A DNA stretch of 64,000 bases from Olivibacter oleidegradans (GTDB taxonomy: Bacteria > Bacteroidota > Bacteroidia > Sphingobacteriales > Sphingobacteriaceae). The stretch spans positions 930,001-994,000 of the forward strand of contig NZ_JBHLWO010000002.1 in NCBI RefSeq assembly GCF_042432805.1, given 5' to 3'. The position numbers and the translations under genes were made by a program. The notes below the pieces were generated by a model. It worked only from the letters and a program-made list of their open reading frames with translations, was not told the DNA's origin and did no database searches. This document shows positions 54,562 through 62,419 of this stretch, piece by piece. The number at the start of each line of letters is the position of its first letter. Position 1 is the first letter of the stretch.

Positions 54562-54791
54562 AGTTGAGGGGGTAGTTAAGTTGTTGAGTAGTTAAGTTGT
54601 TGAGTGGTTAAGTTGTTGAGTAGTTGATTTGTTGAGTGGTTAAGCCGTTAAGTTGTTGAGTAGTTAAGTCGTCGAGTAGTTGATTTGTTGAGTGGTTAAG
54701 TTGTTGAGTGGTTAAGCCGTTGAATTTCTACCGACTATTTCAACTATTTCCCTACTCAACTATTTCCCTACCCGACTACTCAACTAATTCT
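54562..54791. repeat. Large inverted low-complexity repeat between dnaE and nuclease gene
   Basis: GTTGAGTAGTTAAG-type words fill 54575-54722 on the plus strand and their complements (CTACTCAACTATTTCCC) fill 54735-54810, so the region could form a long imperfect hairpin. It lies between two convergent genes and reaches into the end of the nuclease frame. No gene is visible. Confidence 0.7.
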
Positions 54792-56180
54792 CTACTCAAC
54801 TACTTCCCCTTCCATTAATCGATGGATTAGCTTGGGATGTTGATTGGCATAGCTCATGATGAGGTGCATCATATAATCGTTGGATGGATAGCGGGTTAAG
54901 GTGTCTTTTATCTCTTCAGGATGGTTGATATCACTTTCATAAGCAATGTATCCGATGCCAAAGAGCTTGCCTTTTTCTACCCAAATACAACTTTGTTCGT
55001 CTTCTGTGCGACCTTTATCAAGAATTATGAAGGAGGGTAGCATTTTCGCTAAATTATCTAAAGCGGTATACATGCGCTCGTTATAATTATCCTTATTCTC
55101 CTCTCCTATGCAGGCTCCCAAACAGCCACCATTTCTGTGGTTCAAACAAGCACCTTGCACCTTTTGTATTCCATTCAATTTGGGGCAGAGCCGATGCTCC
55201 TGGATCAGTCTGTTAACGAGGTTGTAAGCTTCAATCACATTTCCAAAACTGCAAATAGCCTGTTGAAAGCGTTGATGCTTATCAATAGCCACACGTATGT
55301 AGCCTTTTTGATCCTCATAGCTATATAGCCCATACTTGGGTTCAAAGCGTTTAAGGGCCCGGTTGTTTTCAGGCCATAATCTTTTGATTTCGACTGCCTC
55401 GAGCAAAAAAGCTATCAATTCTGTTCCGCAGCTAACAAAGTCAATATCATAAATGCTTCGCATGAAATTCTGACGCTGCGGGTTAGGATTTTGGCCTGAA
55501 AAATGAGCAGATACTCGTTTTTTGATGTTTTTTGCTTTTCCAACATATACCACTTTTCCCTTTTGGTTTTTAAAGTAATAGACGCCGGGTGTTTGAGGTA
55601 AGCGTTCAAAATTTTCCTTGGGTAAGTTAGGTGGCAAGGCCTGTTCCTTCGACGCTTTTTTAAGCATAGCCTGTATAGCGTCCGGGCCTTTCTCGAGCAA
55701 TAGGGAGAACAAAATCCCGGTGGCAGTAGCGTCTCCACCTGCGCGGTGACGATTGGTTATGGAGATATTCAATTGCTGACAAAGTTTGCCAAGACTATAA
55801 GACGCGAATCCCGGTAATACTTTGCGACTTAACCGGACCGTGCACAATTTTGGGGCATTCCAACTATAGCCACAAAAGGCCAGGTGATGCTTTATAAAGG
55901 AGTAATCAAAGTTTACATTGTGTGCAACAAATATCCGGCCTTCCAGTAGTTGGTAGACAGTGGCGGCTATTTCTGCGAAGGTGGGTGCATCTGCAACCAT
56001 TTCATTACTGATGCCTGTTAATGCCGTAATATGAAGTGGAATATGCGCTTGCGGATTGACCAGTGTTTCATATCTATGGCATATACCGGCACCATCATGG
56101 ATGCAAATGGCGATTTCGGTAATCCCATGACCGGCCGCATGTCCCCCGGTAGTTTCAATGTCAACAATAGCATATTCCAT
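54792..56180 (-). CDS. DnaQ-like 3'-5' exonuclease fused to GIY-YIG (UvrC/Cho-like) nuclease
   Basis: The 462-residue protein has an N-terminal DEDDh exonuclease with AIVDIETTGG, HNVNFDYSFIKHHL and HRAGGDATATG. A UvrC-like GIY-YIG domain follows from about residue 200 (GVYYFKNQKGKVVYVGKAKNI), and then the Cys-rich stretch GACLNHRNGGCLGACIGEEN. A related exonuclease-UvrC fusion occurs in actinobacteria. The ATG at 56178-56180 (MEYAIVD) is preferred to an upstream TTG. It is convergent with dinB-dnaE but has the same operator, so it is probably co-induced as a repair nuclease. Confidence 0.9.
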   Translation of the reverse strand: MEYAIVDIETTGGHAAGHGITEIAICIHDGAGICHRYETLVNPQAHIPLHITALTGISNEMVADAPTFAEIAATVYQLLEGRIFVAHNVNFDYSFIKHHLAFCGYSWNAPKLCTVRLSRKVLPGFASYSLGKLCQQLNISITNRHRAGGDATATGILFSLLLEKGPDAIQAMLKKASKEQALPPNLPKENFERLPQTPGVYYFKNQKGKVVYVGKAKNIKKRVSAHFSGQNPNPQRQNFMRSIYDIDFVSCGTELIAFLLEAVEIKRLWPENNRALKRFEPKYGLYSYEDQKGYIRVAIDKHQRFQQAICSFGNVIEAYNLVNRLIQEHRLCPKLNGIQKVQGACLNHRNGGCLGACIGEENKDNYNERMYTALDNLAKMLPSFIILDKGRTEDEQSCIWVEKGKLFGIGYIAYESDINHPEEIKDTLTRYPSNDYMMHLIMSYANQHPKLIHRLMEGEVVE

Positions 56181-56186
56181 GAAAAG

Positions 56187-56215
56187 CAAATATACTAAAA
56201 AAATTAGTACACAAA
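56187..56215 (-). promoter_or_regulatory. Promoter of the exonuclease/GIY-YIG gene, operator filling the spacer
   Basis: On the minus strand, TTTG (plus 56212-56215), a 17-base spacer and TATATTTG (plus 56187-56194). The operator fills the spacer exactly. The ATG is six bases past the -7 element, so the mRNA is probably leaderless. Confidence 0.7.
56192..56210. promoter_or_regulatory. Palindromic operator TACTAA-N5-TTAGTA upstream of the nuclease gene
   Basis: ATACTAA (56192-56198), AAAAA, TTAGTAC (56204-56210) repeats the dinB operator with the same spacing and the same position against the -7 element. I infer binding by one repressor, possibly LexA-like, encoded outside the window. Confidence 0.88.
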
Positions 56216-56226
56216 AAAAGAAAAAA

Positions 56227-56258
56227 TTTGTGTATCAAAACATTTTTGTCTAGGTTTG
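56227..56258 (+). promoter_or_regulatory. Promoter of the leader ORF and SusC/SusD operon
   Basis: TTTG (56227-56230), a 20-base spacer and TAGGTTTG (56251-56258) form a near-ideal Bacteroidota promoter. Transcription should start near 56264, 30 bases before the small ORF at 56295. Confidence 0.75.
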
Positions 56259-56294
56259 TCTATTAGATTACTATACTTTATTATTTTGAATAAT

Positions 56295-56393
56295 ATGGAT
56301 CAACACTTACAAAAATCGAAATTAATTGCATCGTTTATTTCTTCCTTATTAAAAAACAGCATGCGAATGCATGTGCAAGTCATCTGCTGCTAA
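56295..56393 (+). CDS. Short leader ORF ending Cys-Cys-stop upstream of SusC
   Basis: A 32-codon ORF starts with ATG 37 bases after the promoter box and ends with MRMHVQVICC then TAA. It lies wholly in the 5' leader of the SusC gene (start 56441). Tandem Cys codons at the end of a leader ORF are the hallmark of cysteine-responsive attenuation in actinobacteria, and (R)xHVxxxCC resembles leader peptides I recall there. Whether it is translated or regulatory here is inference. A small stem GCAT-gcga-ATGC lies within it. Confidence 0.6.
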   Translation: MDQHLQKSKLIASFISSLLKNSMRMHVQVICC

Positions 56394-56440
56394 TTAGGCG
56401 GTACTCACCCTATATTAATCAAATTAACTGACAATTTCTT

Positions 56441-59400
56441 ATGAATTTACAATTACTGCGGTACGTAGGCATACTGCTCATACTGTTGCCTACATTAAAT
56501 TTTGCCCGGCAACGTACGCTTACAGGAACGGTGCTGGACGAAAACACACAGCCCATTGCAGGTGCATCCGTGCTGGTTAAGAATACCACGCAAGGAACCC
56601 AAACAAAGAGTGATGGAACATTCTCTCTTGAAGTAGCTGACAACAGCGTTTTGGTGATCTCTTACGTCGGTTATCAACCAAAAGAAGTGGTGGTTGGTGA
56701 CGAGCAAAAGATCCAAGTGAGTTTAGTGCCTGATAACCAGCTTTCTGAGGTGGTGGTTACTGCCCTAGGTATTAAACGGGAGAAGAAAGCATTGGGATAT
56801 GTCGTGCAAGATGTGAGCGGCGATGTGCTCAACACCCGACCCACCAATGCACTGAGCGCCATTTCCGGTAAAGTGGCAGGTTTACAGATTATACCCTCCG
56901 GCGGCAATATGGGAGGATCAACGCGTGTTTTGCTTCGTGGTATAAAATCCATTACCGGTAATAATCAACCGCTTTACGTTATTGATGGAACCCCTATTGA
57001 CAATGCCGATTTAAATACCGCTTCCACCATTGGGGGAAGTGCCGGTAAGGACGTAGGGAATATGATACAAGATTTAAATCCGGATGATATTGAAAATATT
57101 TCGGTATTGAAAGGTCCTTCCGCAGCGCTTTACGGAAGTCGTGCAGCCAATGGCGTTATTTTGATTACAACGAAAAAGGGAAATAATAAGGAAAAGACTG
57201 AGATTAGCCTGAATACAGGAATTGAATTGGAACAAATAGTACGTTTGCCAAAAAGACAAAAACTATACGGACAAGGTTATAGTACCGAGTTTCCGCAGGC
57301 TACGATTAATGGCACAACGTATAATATTGTTGATTATGCTGCCGACGAAAGCTGGGGCCCTCGTTTGGATGGCACACCCGTTTTGCATTGGTATAATTTA
57401 GACCCCGGATACCCCGAATATTTGAATCCTGAGCCTTGGCTGTATCCCGAGCACGATGTCAATTACTTTTTTCGCACGGGTATTGCCAATACCAATAATC
57501 TGGCGATCGCAGGAAGCAGTGGGAAAACAAGCTATCGGCTATCGTATACCAATAAGAATGTCCGCGGAACTGTTCCAAATGCCAGCTTAGGACGTAATAC
57601 ATTGAGTTTTTCAGGGTCTACAGGACTGGGAAAGGTAACGATTTCCAGTAATCTTAACTACGTTAAAAATAACTCAACGGGTAGACCTTGGACCGGTGCT
57701 TCCAATCGGAATATTATGTTAGAGGCTTTTCAATGGGGAGGTGTGCAAGTCGACTATAAGAAGCTGAGCGATTATAAACGACCCGATGGAACCCCTAGAC
57801 CGTGGAATCGAACCGGCTATCGCGATACACCGGGCGATCGTGCTACGCGTTTTATTGATAATCCCTATTGGTCGGCTTATGAGAGTTACCTGGAAGAGAG
57901 CCGCGACAGGTTATATGGTAATGTCGGGGTGTCGGCTCCTATCAATTCGTGGCTTAATTTGAGTGGTAAAGTTTACGCAGATATTTATCAATATCAATAT
58001 CAAGATCGTATCGCAGTGTATTCCCGCTCACAGTCTATGTATCAGGAATATAGTAATAATTTCCATGAATTCAACTATGAATTTCTGGCAACCGCCAATA
58101 AACAATGGACCGACTTCTCGCTATCCGGTTTGGTTGGTGGTAACATTCGGGATGCGAATCGTCGCGTCAGTGATCTCCAAACGGGTGGACCCTTAGTAGT
58201 TCCGAATTACTATGACTTGCGGAATTCAAGTGGTATCTTAGCCAATAATGGACATGGTTTATTTAGAGAACAAGTGTATTCGATCTTTGGCAGTTTTTCT
58301 GCCGGTTGGAAAAATATGCTCTATTTAGACGGTACCTTACGGAATGATTGGTGGTCTACCCTACCTACTAACAATAATTCTTTTTACTATCCATCGCTCA
58401 CAAGCAGTTTTGTTTTCAGTGAATTGGAAGGAATAAGAAACATTCCTTGGATTGACTACGCCAAATTCAGATTGGGCTGGGCGGAAGTCGGTAACGGTGC
58501 AGCACCCTATAGCTTAGCACAATTATATAGTTCGTTACCTGCATTTAATGGCCAACCGTCTTATACGCAGCCTGATATCATGAACAATCCCAATTTGAAA
58601 CCCGAACTGACTAGTACTTGGGAAACGGGATTCGAGTTTCAATTGTTTAAAAATAGATTAGGCTTAGACGTTACCTATTACAATAACCGTAGTAGAAACC
58701 AGACAATTGCAGTTCCGACTTCCGATGCTTTTGGATATCAACAGAAATTCTTAAATGCAGGTCTAATAACCAATAAAGGATTTGAAGTAATCCTAACCGG
58801 AGCACCGATAAAAAATGATCGTTTCGAATGGAATAGTTCAGTCAACTGGTCGTTAAACCGTAATAAAATCGCCCGTTTATATGAGGGCATCAGTACGCTC
58901 GAGCTAAACAATACACTGGTGTCATTAGTAGCACAAGAAGGAGAATCCTATGGACAAATCAGAGGTTATGACTTTGTTTATGCTCCTGACGGGCAACGCG
59001 TGGTGCAGGAGGACGGTACTTACTTACGTACTTCGCAAATGACAGATTTAGGAACTGTGCTACCTGACTATTTAGTAGGCTTTCAAAACAGCTTTAAGTA
59101 TAAAAACTTTACACTTGGATTTTTAATCGACGCACGTGTTGGAGGGCATTTCTTCTCGCAAACCTATAAAGTAGGTATGTACGCAGGAATCCTGGACCGT
59201 ACTGCTGCCAATAATATCCGAGAAACGGGTATCGTAGTAGATGGTGTAAAAGCGGATGTACAGTTTAATCCGGACGGAAGTTATAACGTAACGAATACAA
59301 GGCCAAATGATACGCGGATTAGTGCACAAACCTGGGCACGTAATGAATATAACGGGCCCACCACCTTTAGTGTTTTTGACGCCACATTCGTGAAGTTACG

Positions 59401-59617
59401 GGAGATTACACTCGGGTATAATTTTCAGCTGAAACCGGACGGAGTAATCAAAACGTTGGGTATCAACGCTTATGGCCGTAACCTTTGGAATATTTATACT
59501 AAAAGTAAATACATTGATCCTGAATTTACCAATAGCGGAGGTAATATACAGGGGATTGAAGGAGGAAATCTACCAATACCTGCCACCTACGGTTTAAATG
59601 TGAACGTTAAATTTTAA
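56441..59617 (+). CDS. SusC/RagA family TonB-linked outer-membrane transporter
   Basis: This 1058-residue transporter has a signal peptide (ending near FARQ, residue 23), a carboxypeptidase-regulatory-like domain (about 27-100), the SusC plug with VLLRGIKSITGNNQPLYVIDGTPI-type sequence, and SVLKGPSAALYGSRAANGVILITTKKG ending the plug. A long barrel follows. It forms the TonB-powered pore for the SusD lipoprotein encoded 12 bases downstream. No glycoside hydrolase gene is present, so the cargo may not be a glycan. The leader ORF with terminal Cys codons hints at a sulphur-containing nutrient. Confidence 0.95.
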   Translation: MNLQLLRYVGILLILLPTLNFARQRTLTGTVLDENTQPIAGASVLVKNTTQGTQTKSDGTFSLEVADNSVLVISYVGYQPKEVVVGDEQKIQVSLVPDNQLSEVVVTALGIKREKKALGYVVQDVSGDVLNTRPTNALSAISGKVAGLQIIPSGGNMGGSTRVLLRGIKSITGNNQPLYVIDGTPIDNADLNTASTIGGSAGKDVGNMIQDLNPDDIENISVLKGPSAALYGSRAANGVILITTKKGNNKEKTEISLNTGIELEQIVRLPKRQKLYGQGYSTEFPQATINGTTYNIVDYAADESWGPRLDGTPVLHWYNLDPGYPEYLNPEPWLYPEHDVNYFFRTGIANTNNLAIAGSSGKTSYRLSYTNKNVRGTVPNASLGRNTLSFSGSTGLGKVTISSNLNYVKNNSTGRPWTGASNRNIMLEAFQWGGVQVDYKKLSDYKRPDGTPRPWNRTGYRDTPGDRATRFIDNPYWSAYESYLEESRDRLYGNVGVSAPINSWLNLSGKVYADIYQYQYQDRIAVYSRSQSMYQEYSNNFHEFNYEFLATANKQWTDFSLSGLVGGNIRDANRRVSDLQTGGPLVVPNYYDLRNSSGILANNGHGLFREQVYSIFGSFSAGWKNMLYLDGTLRNDWWSTLPTNNNSFYYPSLTSSFVFSELEGIRNIPWIDYAKFRLGWAEVGNGAAPYSLAQLYSSLPAFNGQPSYTQPDIMNNPNLKPELTSTWETGFEFQLFKNRLGLDVTYYNNRSRNQTIAVPTSDAFGYQQKFLNAGLITNKGFEVILTGAPIKNDRFEWNSSVNWSLNRNKIARLYEGISTLELNNTLVSLVAQEGESYGQIRGYDFVYAPDGQRVVQEDGTYLRTSQMTDLGTVLPDYLVGFQNSFKYKNFTLGFLIDARVGGHFFSQTYKVGMYAGILDRTAANNIRETGIVVDGVKADVQFNPDGSYNVTNTRPNDTRISAQTWARNEYNGPTTFSVFDATFVKLREITLGYNFQLKPDGVIKTLGINAYGRNLWNIYTKSKYIDPEFTNSGGNIQGIEGGNLPIPATYGLNVNVKF

Positions 59618-59629
59618 TTTGAGAAGACA

Positions 59630-61177
59630 ATGAATCTTTATAAAAATATCTTATTTCTCCTTCCCCTAGCGTTTTCAGGCGCTTTGATCTCCTGCTCTGA
59701 CGAGAAGCTGGCGGAGATCAACGAAGATCCCAATCGCCCGGGAAATGTTCCTACACCAACGATTCTGTTGACGGCGGAGAAACAAATAATGGACAATATC
59801 AGAAACGAAAATTTTTCGTTACGTGGAACGATGCTTTTCGCCCAATATTATAGTCAGAATATCTACACCGATCAGTCGCGTTATGATATTCCACGTTCTT
59901 ATTCCGACGTCTTTTGGGCTAACTCTTATAAGGCACTGAATAACTTGAACCAAATTATCAAGTTAAATACCGATGAGCTGACAAAATCGGTGGCAAGTGC
60001 CGGAACAGCTGGTAGTAATGCGAATCAAATTGCGATTGCACGTATATTGAAAGCTTTCACCTTCCATTCCCTGACGGATGTTTTTGGCGATGTGCCCTAT
60101 GAATCCTATGGAAATAAAGACCCTGAATTTGAAGCGCTGCAACAAAATCCCGACAATTATACGCCGGTGTACGCGTCACAGGAAAAAATATATGTTGATA
60201 TCCTAAATGAATTAAAGGCGGCAGGCGATACCCTGTTGAAGTATAAAGGGCAAAATACTTTCGGCAGCTCGGATATTATATACGCAGGCAGTAATGAAAA
60301 ATGGGCTAAATTTGCGCAATCACTTCGGTTACGCTTGTCTACGCGTATCCGTGTGAAACTTCCGGCTGTTTCAGAAGAACATTTTTCGGATGCCTTGGCA
60401 AAAGGTGTATTTACGTCCAATGCAGATAATGCCGCTTTTAAATATTCCAGTGGTGCACCAAATGAAGCCCCCCTCTATCGAGCGACCGTTACCGCGAATA
60501 GAAAAGATTTTGCGGTTTCGCATGTTTTGGTAAATGTATTAAAAGGAGAATTAGGACCTTTTAAGACGGCCGACCCGCGTCTACCGCGTTACGCTTTACC
60601 TAATGAGCGCCAAATTTACATAGGTCAGCCTTACGGATTACCTTTGGAAGCAGGAGGTATTAATGGGCCTACTGCCATTAGCTTACCAGGAGCCATTGTG
60701 AATGCGCCCGACTTTGCGGAAGTCTTACAGGAGTATGCCGAGGTGGCTTTTTTAATTGCCGAATACAATAACTGGGATGATGCAAGCTACCGAAAAGGTG
60801 TAGAAGCTTCTTTAACTAAATGGGGTATTGATGGTGCGACTGCGAAATCATATGCTGATGCCTTGCCGGCGGCGAACAAAGAAAATGTCTTAACGCAAAA
60901 ATACCTGGCTTTGTACACTCAAGGCTTGGAGGCTTGGTCAGAAATCCGTCGTACCGGTTATCCTATATTTTTAGTGAAACCTGGAGATGTTGTTTGGAGT
61001 AGGCAAACGGAGAACGGAATCGTCAACTATACGTTCCAGCCTATTTTCGGAAACGGCATTCCGAAACGCTTATATTATCCGAATAAAGAGCAAAACGTTA
61101 ATCGTGAACATTATCAACAAGCCTTGGCACGTCAAGGCGATGACGTGATTACAACAGCGCTTTGGTGGAATAAGTAA
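59630..61177 (+). CDS. SusD/RagB family nutrient-binding lipoprotein (SusD_2-like)
   Basis: The 515-residue protein has a lipoprotein signal (Cys22 in GALISC-SDEK). It is mostly helical with TPR-like segments, including the typical start LAEINEDPNRPGNVPTP and YAEVAFLIAEYNNWDD. It should cap the SusC barrel and bind the ligand at the cell surface. The stop is followed by a perfect 14-base-stem terminator, so the operon ends here. The ligand is unknown. Confidence 0.93.
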   Translation: MNLYKNILFLLPLAFSGALISCSDEKLAEINEDPNRPGNVPTPTILLTAEKQIMDNIRNENFSLRGTMLFAQYYSQNIYTDQSRYDIPRSYSDVFWANSYKALNNLNQIIKLNTDELTKSVASAGTAGSNANQIAIARILKAFTFHSLTDVFGDVPYESYGNKDPEFEALQQNPDNYTPVYASQEKIYVDILNELKAAGDTLLKYKGQNTFGSSDIIYAGSNEKWAKFAQSLRLRLSTRIRVKLPAVSEEHFSDALAKGVFTSNADNAAFKYSSGAPNEAPLYRATVTANRKDFAVSHVLVNVLKGELGPFKTADPRLPRYALPNERQIYIGQPYGLPLEAGGINGPTAISLPGAIVNAPDFAEVLQEYAEVAFLIAEYNNWDDASYRKGVEASLTKWGIDGATAKSYADALPAANKENVLTQKYLALYTQGLEAWSEIRRTGYPIFLVKPGDVVWSRQTENGIVNYTFQPIFGNGIPKRLYYPNKEQNVNREHYQQALARQGDDVITTALWWNK

Positions 61178-61193
61178 TCAATCTTAGTGCATG

Positions 61194-61235
61194 AACCGTA
61201 TAGTAGTGTTACTAACTACTATACGGTTTCTTTTA
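61194..61235 (+). terminator. Intrinsic terminator of the SusC/SusD operon
   Basis: AACCGTATAGTAGT (61194-61207) pairs perfectly with ACTACTATACGGTT (61215-61228) around a 7-base loop, followed by TCTTTTATC. Confidence 0.88.
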
Positions 61236-61403
61236 TCTTCCTTCCTCTCCCACCCACTTGGTCTTTGGTCGCTACTTATTCGCTACTTTACCGCTAAAAG
61301 TCCACTAAATGGTGGATAAATGCGGATATAACGTGAAGATACCGTGAATATACAGTGTATGGACCCCGAAGGAGGGTCGAGCGAAGTGCCTCTTTTTATG
61401 GGA

Positions 61404-61625
61404 TCAGGACTGGTGTTTGAGTTTAAGATTCCCACACAGCTCTTCAAACATTTCACCCGGTTTAACGCCTATGGCCAAGGCGATAAGATATAATTCCTCG
61501 ATTCGAACATGCGATTTTGGATTAATGGAAAGCTGGCTCAACCGATAAGTACTCAAACCCGTCTTTCTGGAAACTTCCGCTTTGTTAATTGATCGCTTTG
61601 CCAAATATAAACCCAGTGCTGTCAA
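61404..61625 (-). CDS. Small XRE-like helix-turn-helix protein
   Basis: A 73-residue protein consisting of one HTH domain (KAEVSRKTGLSTYRLSQLS as the DNA-reading part, YLIALAIGVKPGEMFEELC after it). The only sensible start is TTG at 61625: a stop lies two codons upstream, and a good ribosome site (AGGAG) stands 10 bases before the TTG. Similar small HTH proteins occur in Sphingobacteriaceae. The role is unknown; a second small HTH gene lies 330 bases away, divergently transcribed. Confidence 0.78.
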   Translation of the reverse strand: MTALGLYLAKRSINKAEVSRKTGLSTYRLSQLSINPKSHVRIEELYLIALAIGVKPGEMFEELCGNLKLKHQS

Positions 61626-61686
61626 GTTCTATGTTCTCCTTTATTTTCCATAAAATTAGTTTAAGAACGTTTAGCTAGTTAAAGTA

Positions 61687-61717
61687 TTTGTAAATGGATG
61701 TATTTTACCTATTTTTG
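61687..61717 (+). promoter_or_regulatory. Promoter upstream of the second HTH gene
   Basis: TTTG (61687-61690), a 19-base spacer and TATTTTTG (61710-61717) match the consensus. The next plus-strand gene starts at 61956, giving an unusually long, repeat-filled leader. Confidence 0.65.
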
Positions 61718-61782
61718 TAGAGAAAAAACAAATATTTTGAGCTGGTTAAATGGTTGAGTAGGGTCTTAAGTGATGAGTGTTG

Positions 61783-61802
61783 CCTGCCTGCCGGTAGGCA
61801 GG
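61783..61802. repeat. Dispersed CCTGCC palindrome, copy 5
   Basis: CCTGCCTGCCGGTAGGCAGG is the element in opposite orientation, flanked by GATGAGTGTTG and AATGATGAACGATGAA, the inverted flanks of the copies at 9285 and 47602. Confidence 0.8.
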
Positions 61803-61955
61803 AATGATGAACGATGAATTTTTGCGTAGCGAGAAAGTTTAAAGTGTAGAATAAAGCCTACAGCTTACAGCCTATAGCCTAACATGGACATAAGACAGGA
61901 AGAAAGCCCGCAACTCACAACTCGCAGCTCACAACTAAAAATAAAACCTAAACAT

Positions 61956-62330
61956 ATGGAATTACATGAAAAACTAAGATTTCTACGTTACGCCAATGAT
62001 TACAGTATGGCCTATGTGGCTTACAAGTTGAAGCTTACTAAAGAAGAGTATGAGCAGCTGGAGTCGGGTGAAAAAAAACTAACAATAGAACAAGCTAAAT
62101 TGGTTGGTATACTTTATTCGATGACCAGTGATGAGCTAATGGGGCCGCACCTCGATCTGGATGAAGAAGTAAGCTGGCAGAATTTGGTGACTGATGATAA
62201 CGTGAGGCAAGGACATTCACCCACTTTAGAGGAACTTAAAAATGAGTTGATTAATATTAAGGAGCTACTTCAGGTTTTAGTAGAGAAATTGACAGAAAAT
62301 GATAGTAGTACCTACTATAAAGATCGATGA
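61956..62330 (+). CDS. XRE-like helix-turn-helix protein with coiled-coil tail
   Basis: A 124-residue protein beginning MELHEKLRFLRYANDYSM. An upstream in-frame ATG (61884) would translate repeat sequence and is rejected. The HTH covers about residues 5-60 (MAYVAYKLKLTKEEYEQLESGEKKLT), and the C-terminal 40 residues (LEELKNELINIKELLQVLVEKL) look like a coiled coil. It is probably a small DNA-binding regulator or an adaptor. A CCTGCC palindrome follows it. Confidence 0.78.
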   Translation: MELHEKLRFLRYANDYSMAYVAYKLKLTKEEYEQLESGEKKLTIEQAKLVGILYSMTSDELMGPHLDLDEEVSWQNLVTDDNVRQGHSPTLEELKNELINIKELLQVLVEKLTENDSSTYYKDR

Positions 62331-62359
62331 TATTACTAATAAAATAAAGTTCACCGCTT

Positions 62360-62378
62360 CCTGCCTACCGCAGGCAGG
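62360..62378. repeat. Dispersed CCTGCC palindrome, copy 6
   Basis: CCTGCCTACCGCAGGCAGG lacks one G of the consensus. It lies in the convergent gap between the HTH and phosphodiesterase genes, consistent with a role or tolerance at gene ends. Confidence 0.8.
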
Positions 62379-62419
62379 CAAAATTTACAGGAATGGTAAT
62401 GCGTCCGGTGCTGGCTGTA

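Larger units (their letters stand above)
61626..61955. repeat. Divergent gap between two HTH genes, promoter separated from gene by repeats
   Basis: The promoter at 61687-61717 is followed by 230 bases of repeats: a CCTGCC palindrome (61783-61802), CAGCTTACAGCCTATAGCC words and ACTCACAACTCGCAGCTCAC. No conserved gene is visible. The repeats appear to lie between the promoter and the HTH gene. Confidence 0.6.

Noticed and set aside
61884..61955. N-terminal extension of the second HTH protein
   Set aside because: The codons lie in intergenic repeat words (ACTCACAACTCGCAGC) that recur elsewhere.
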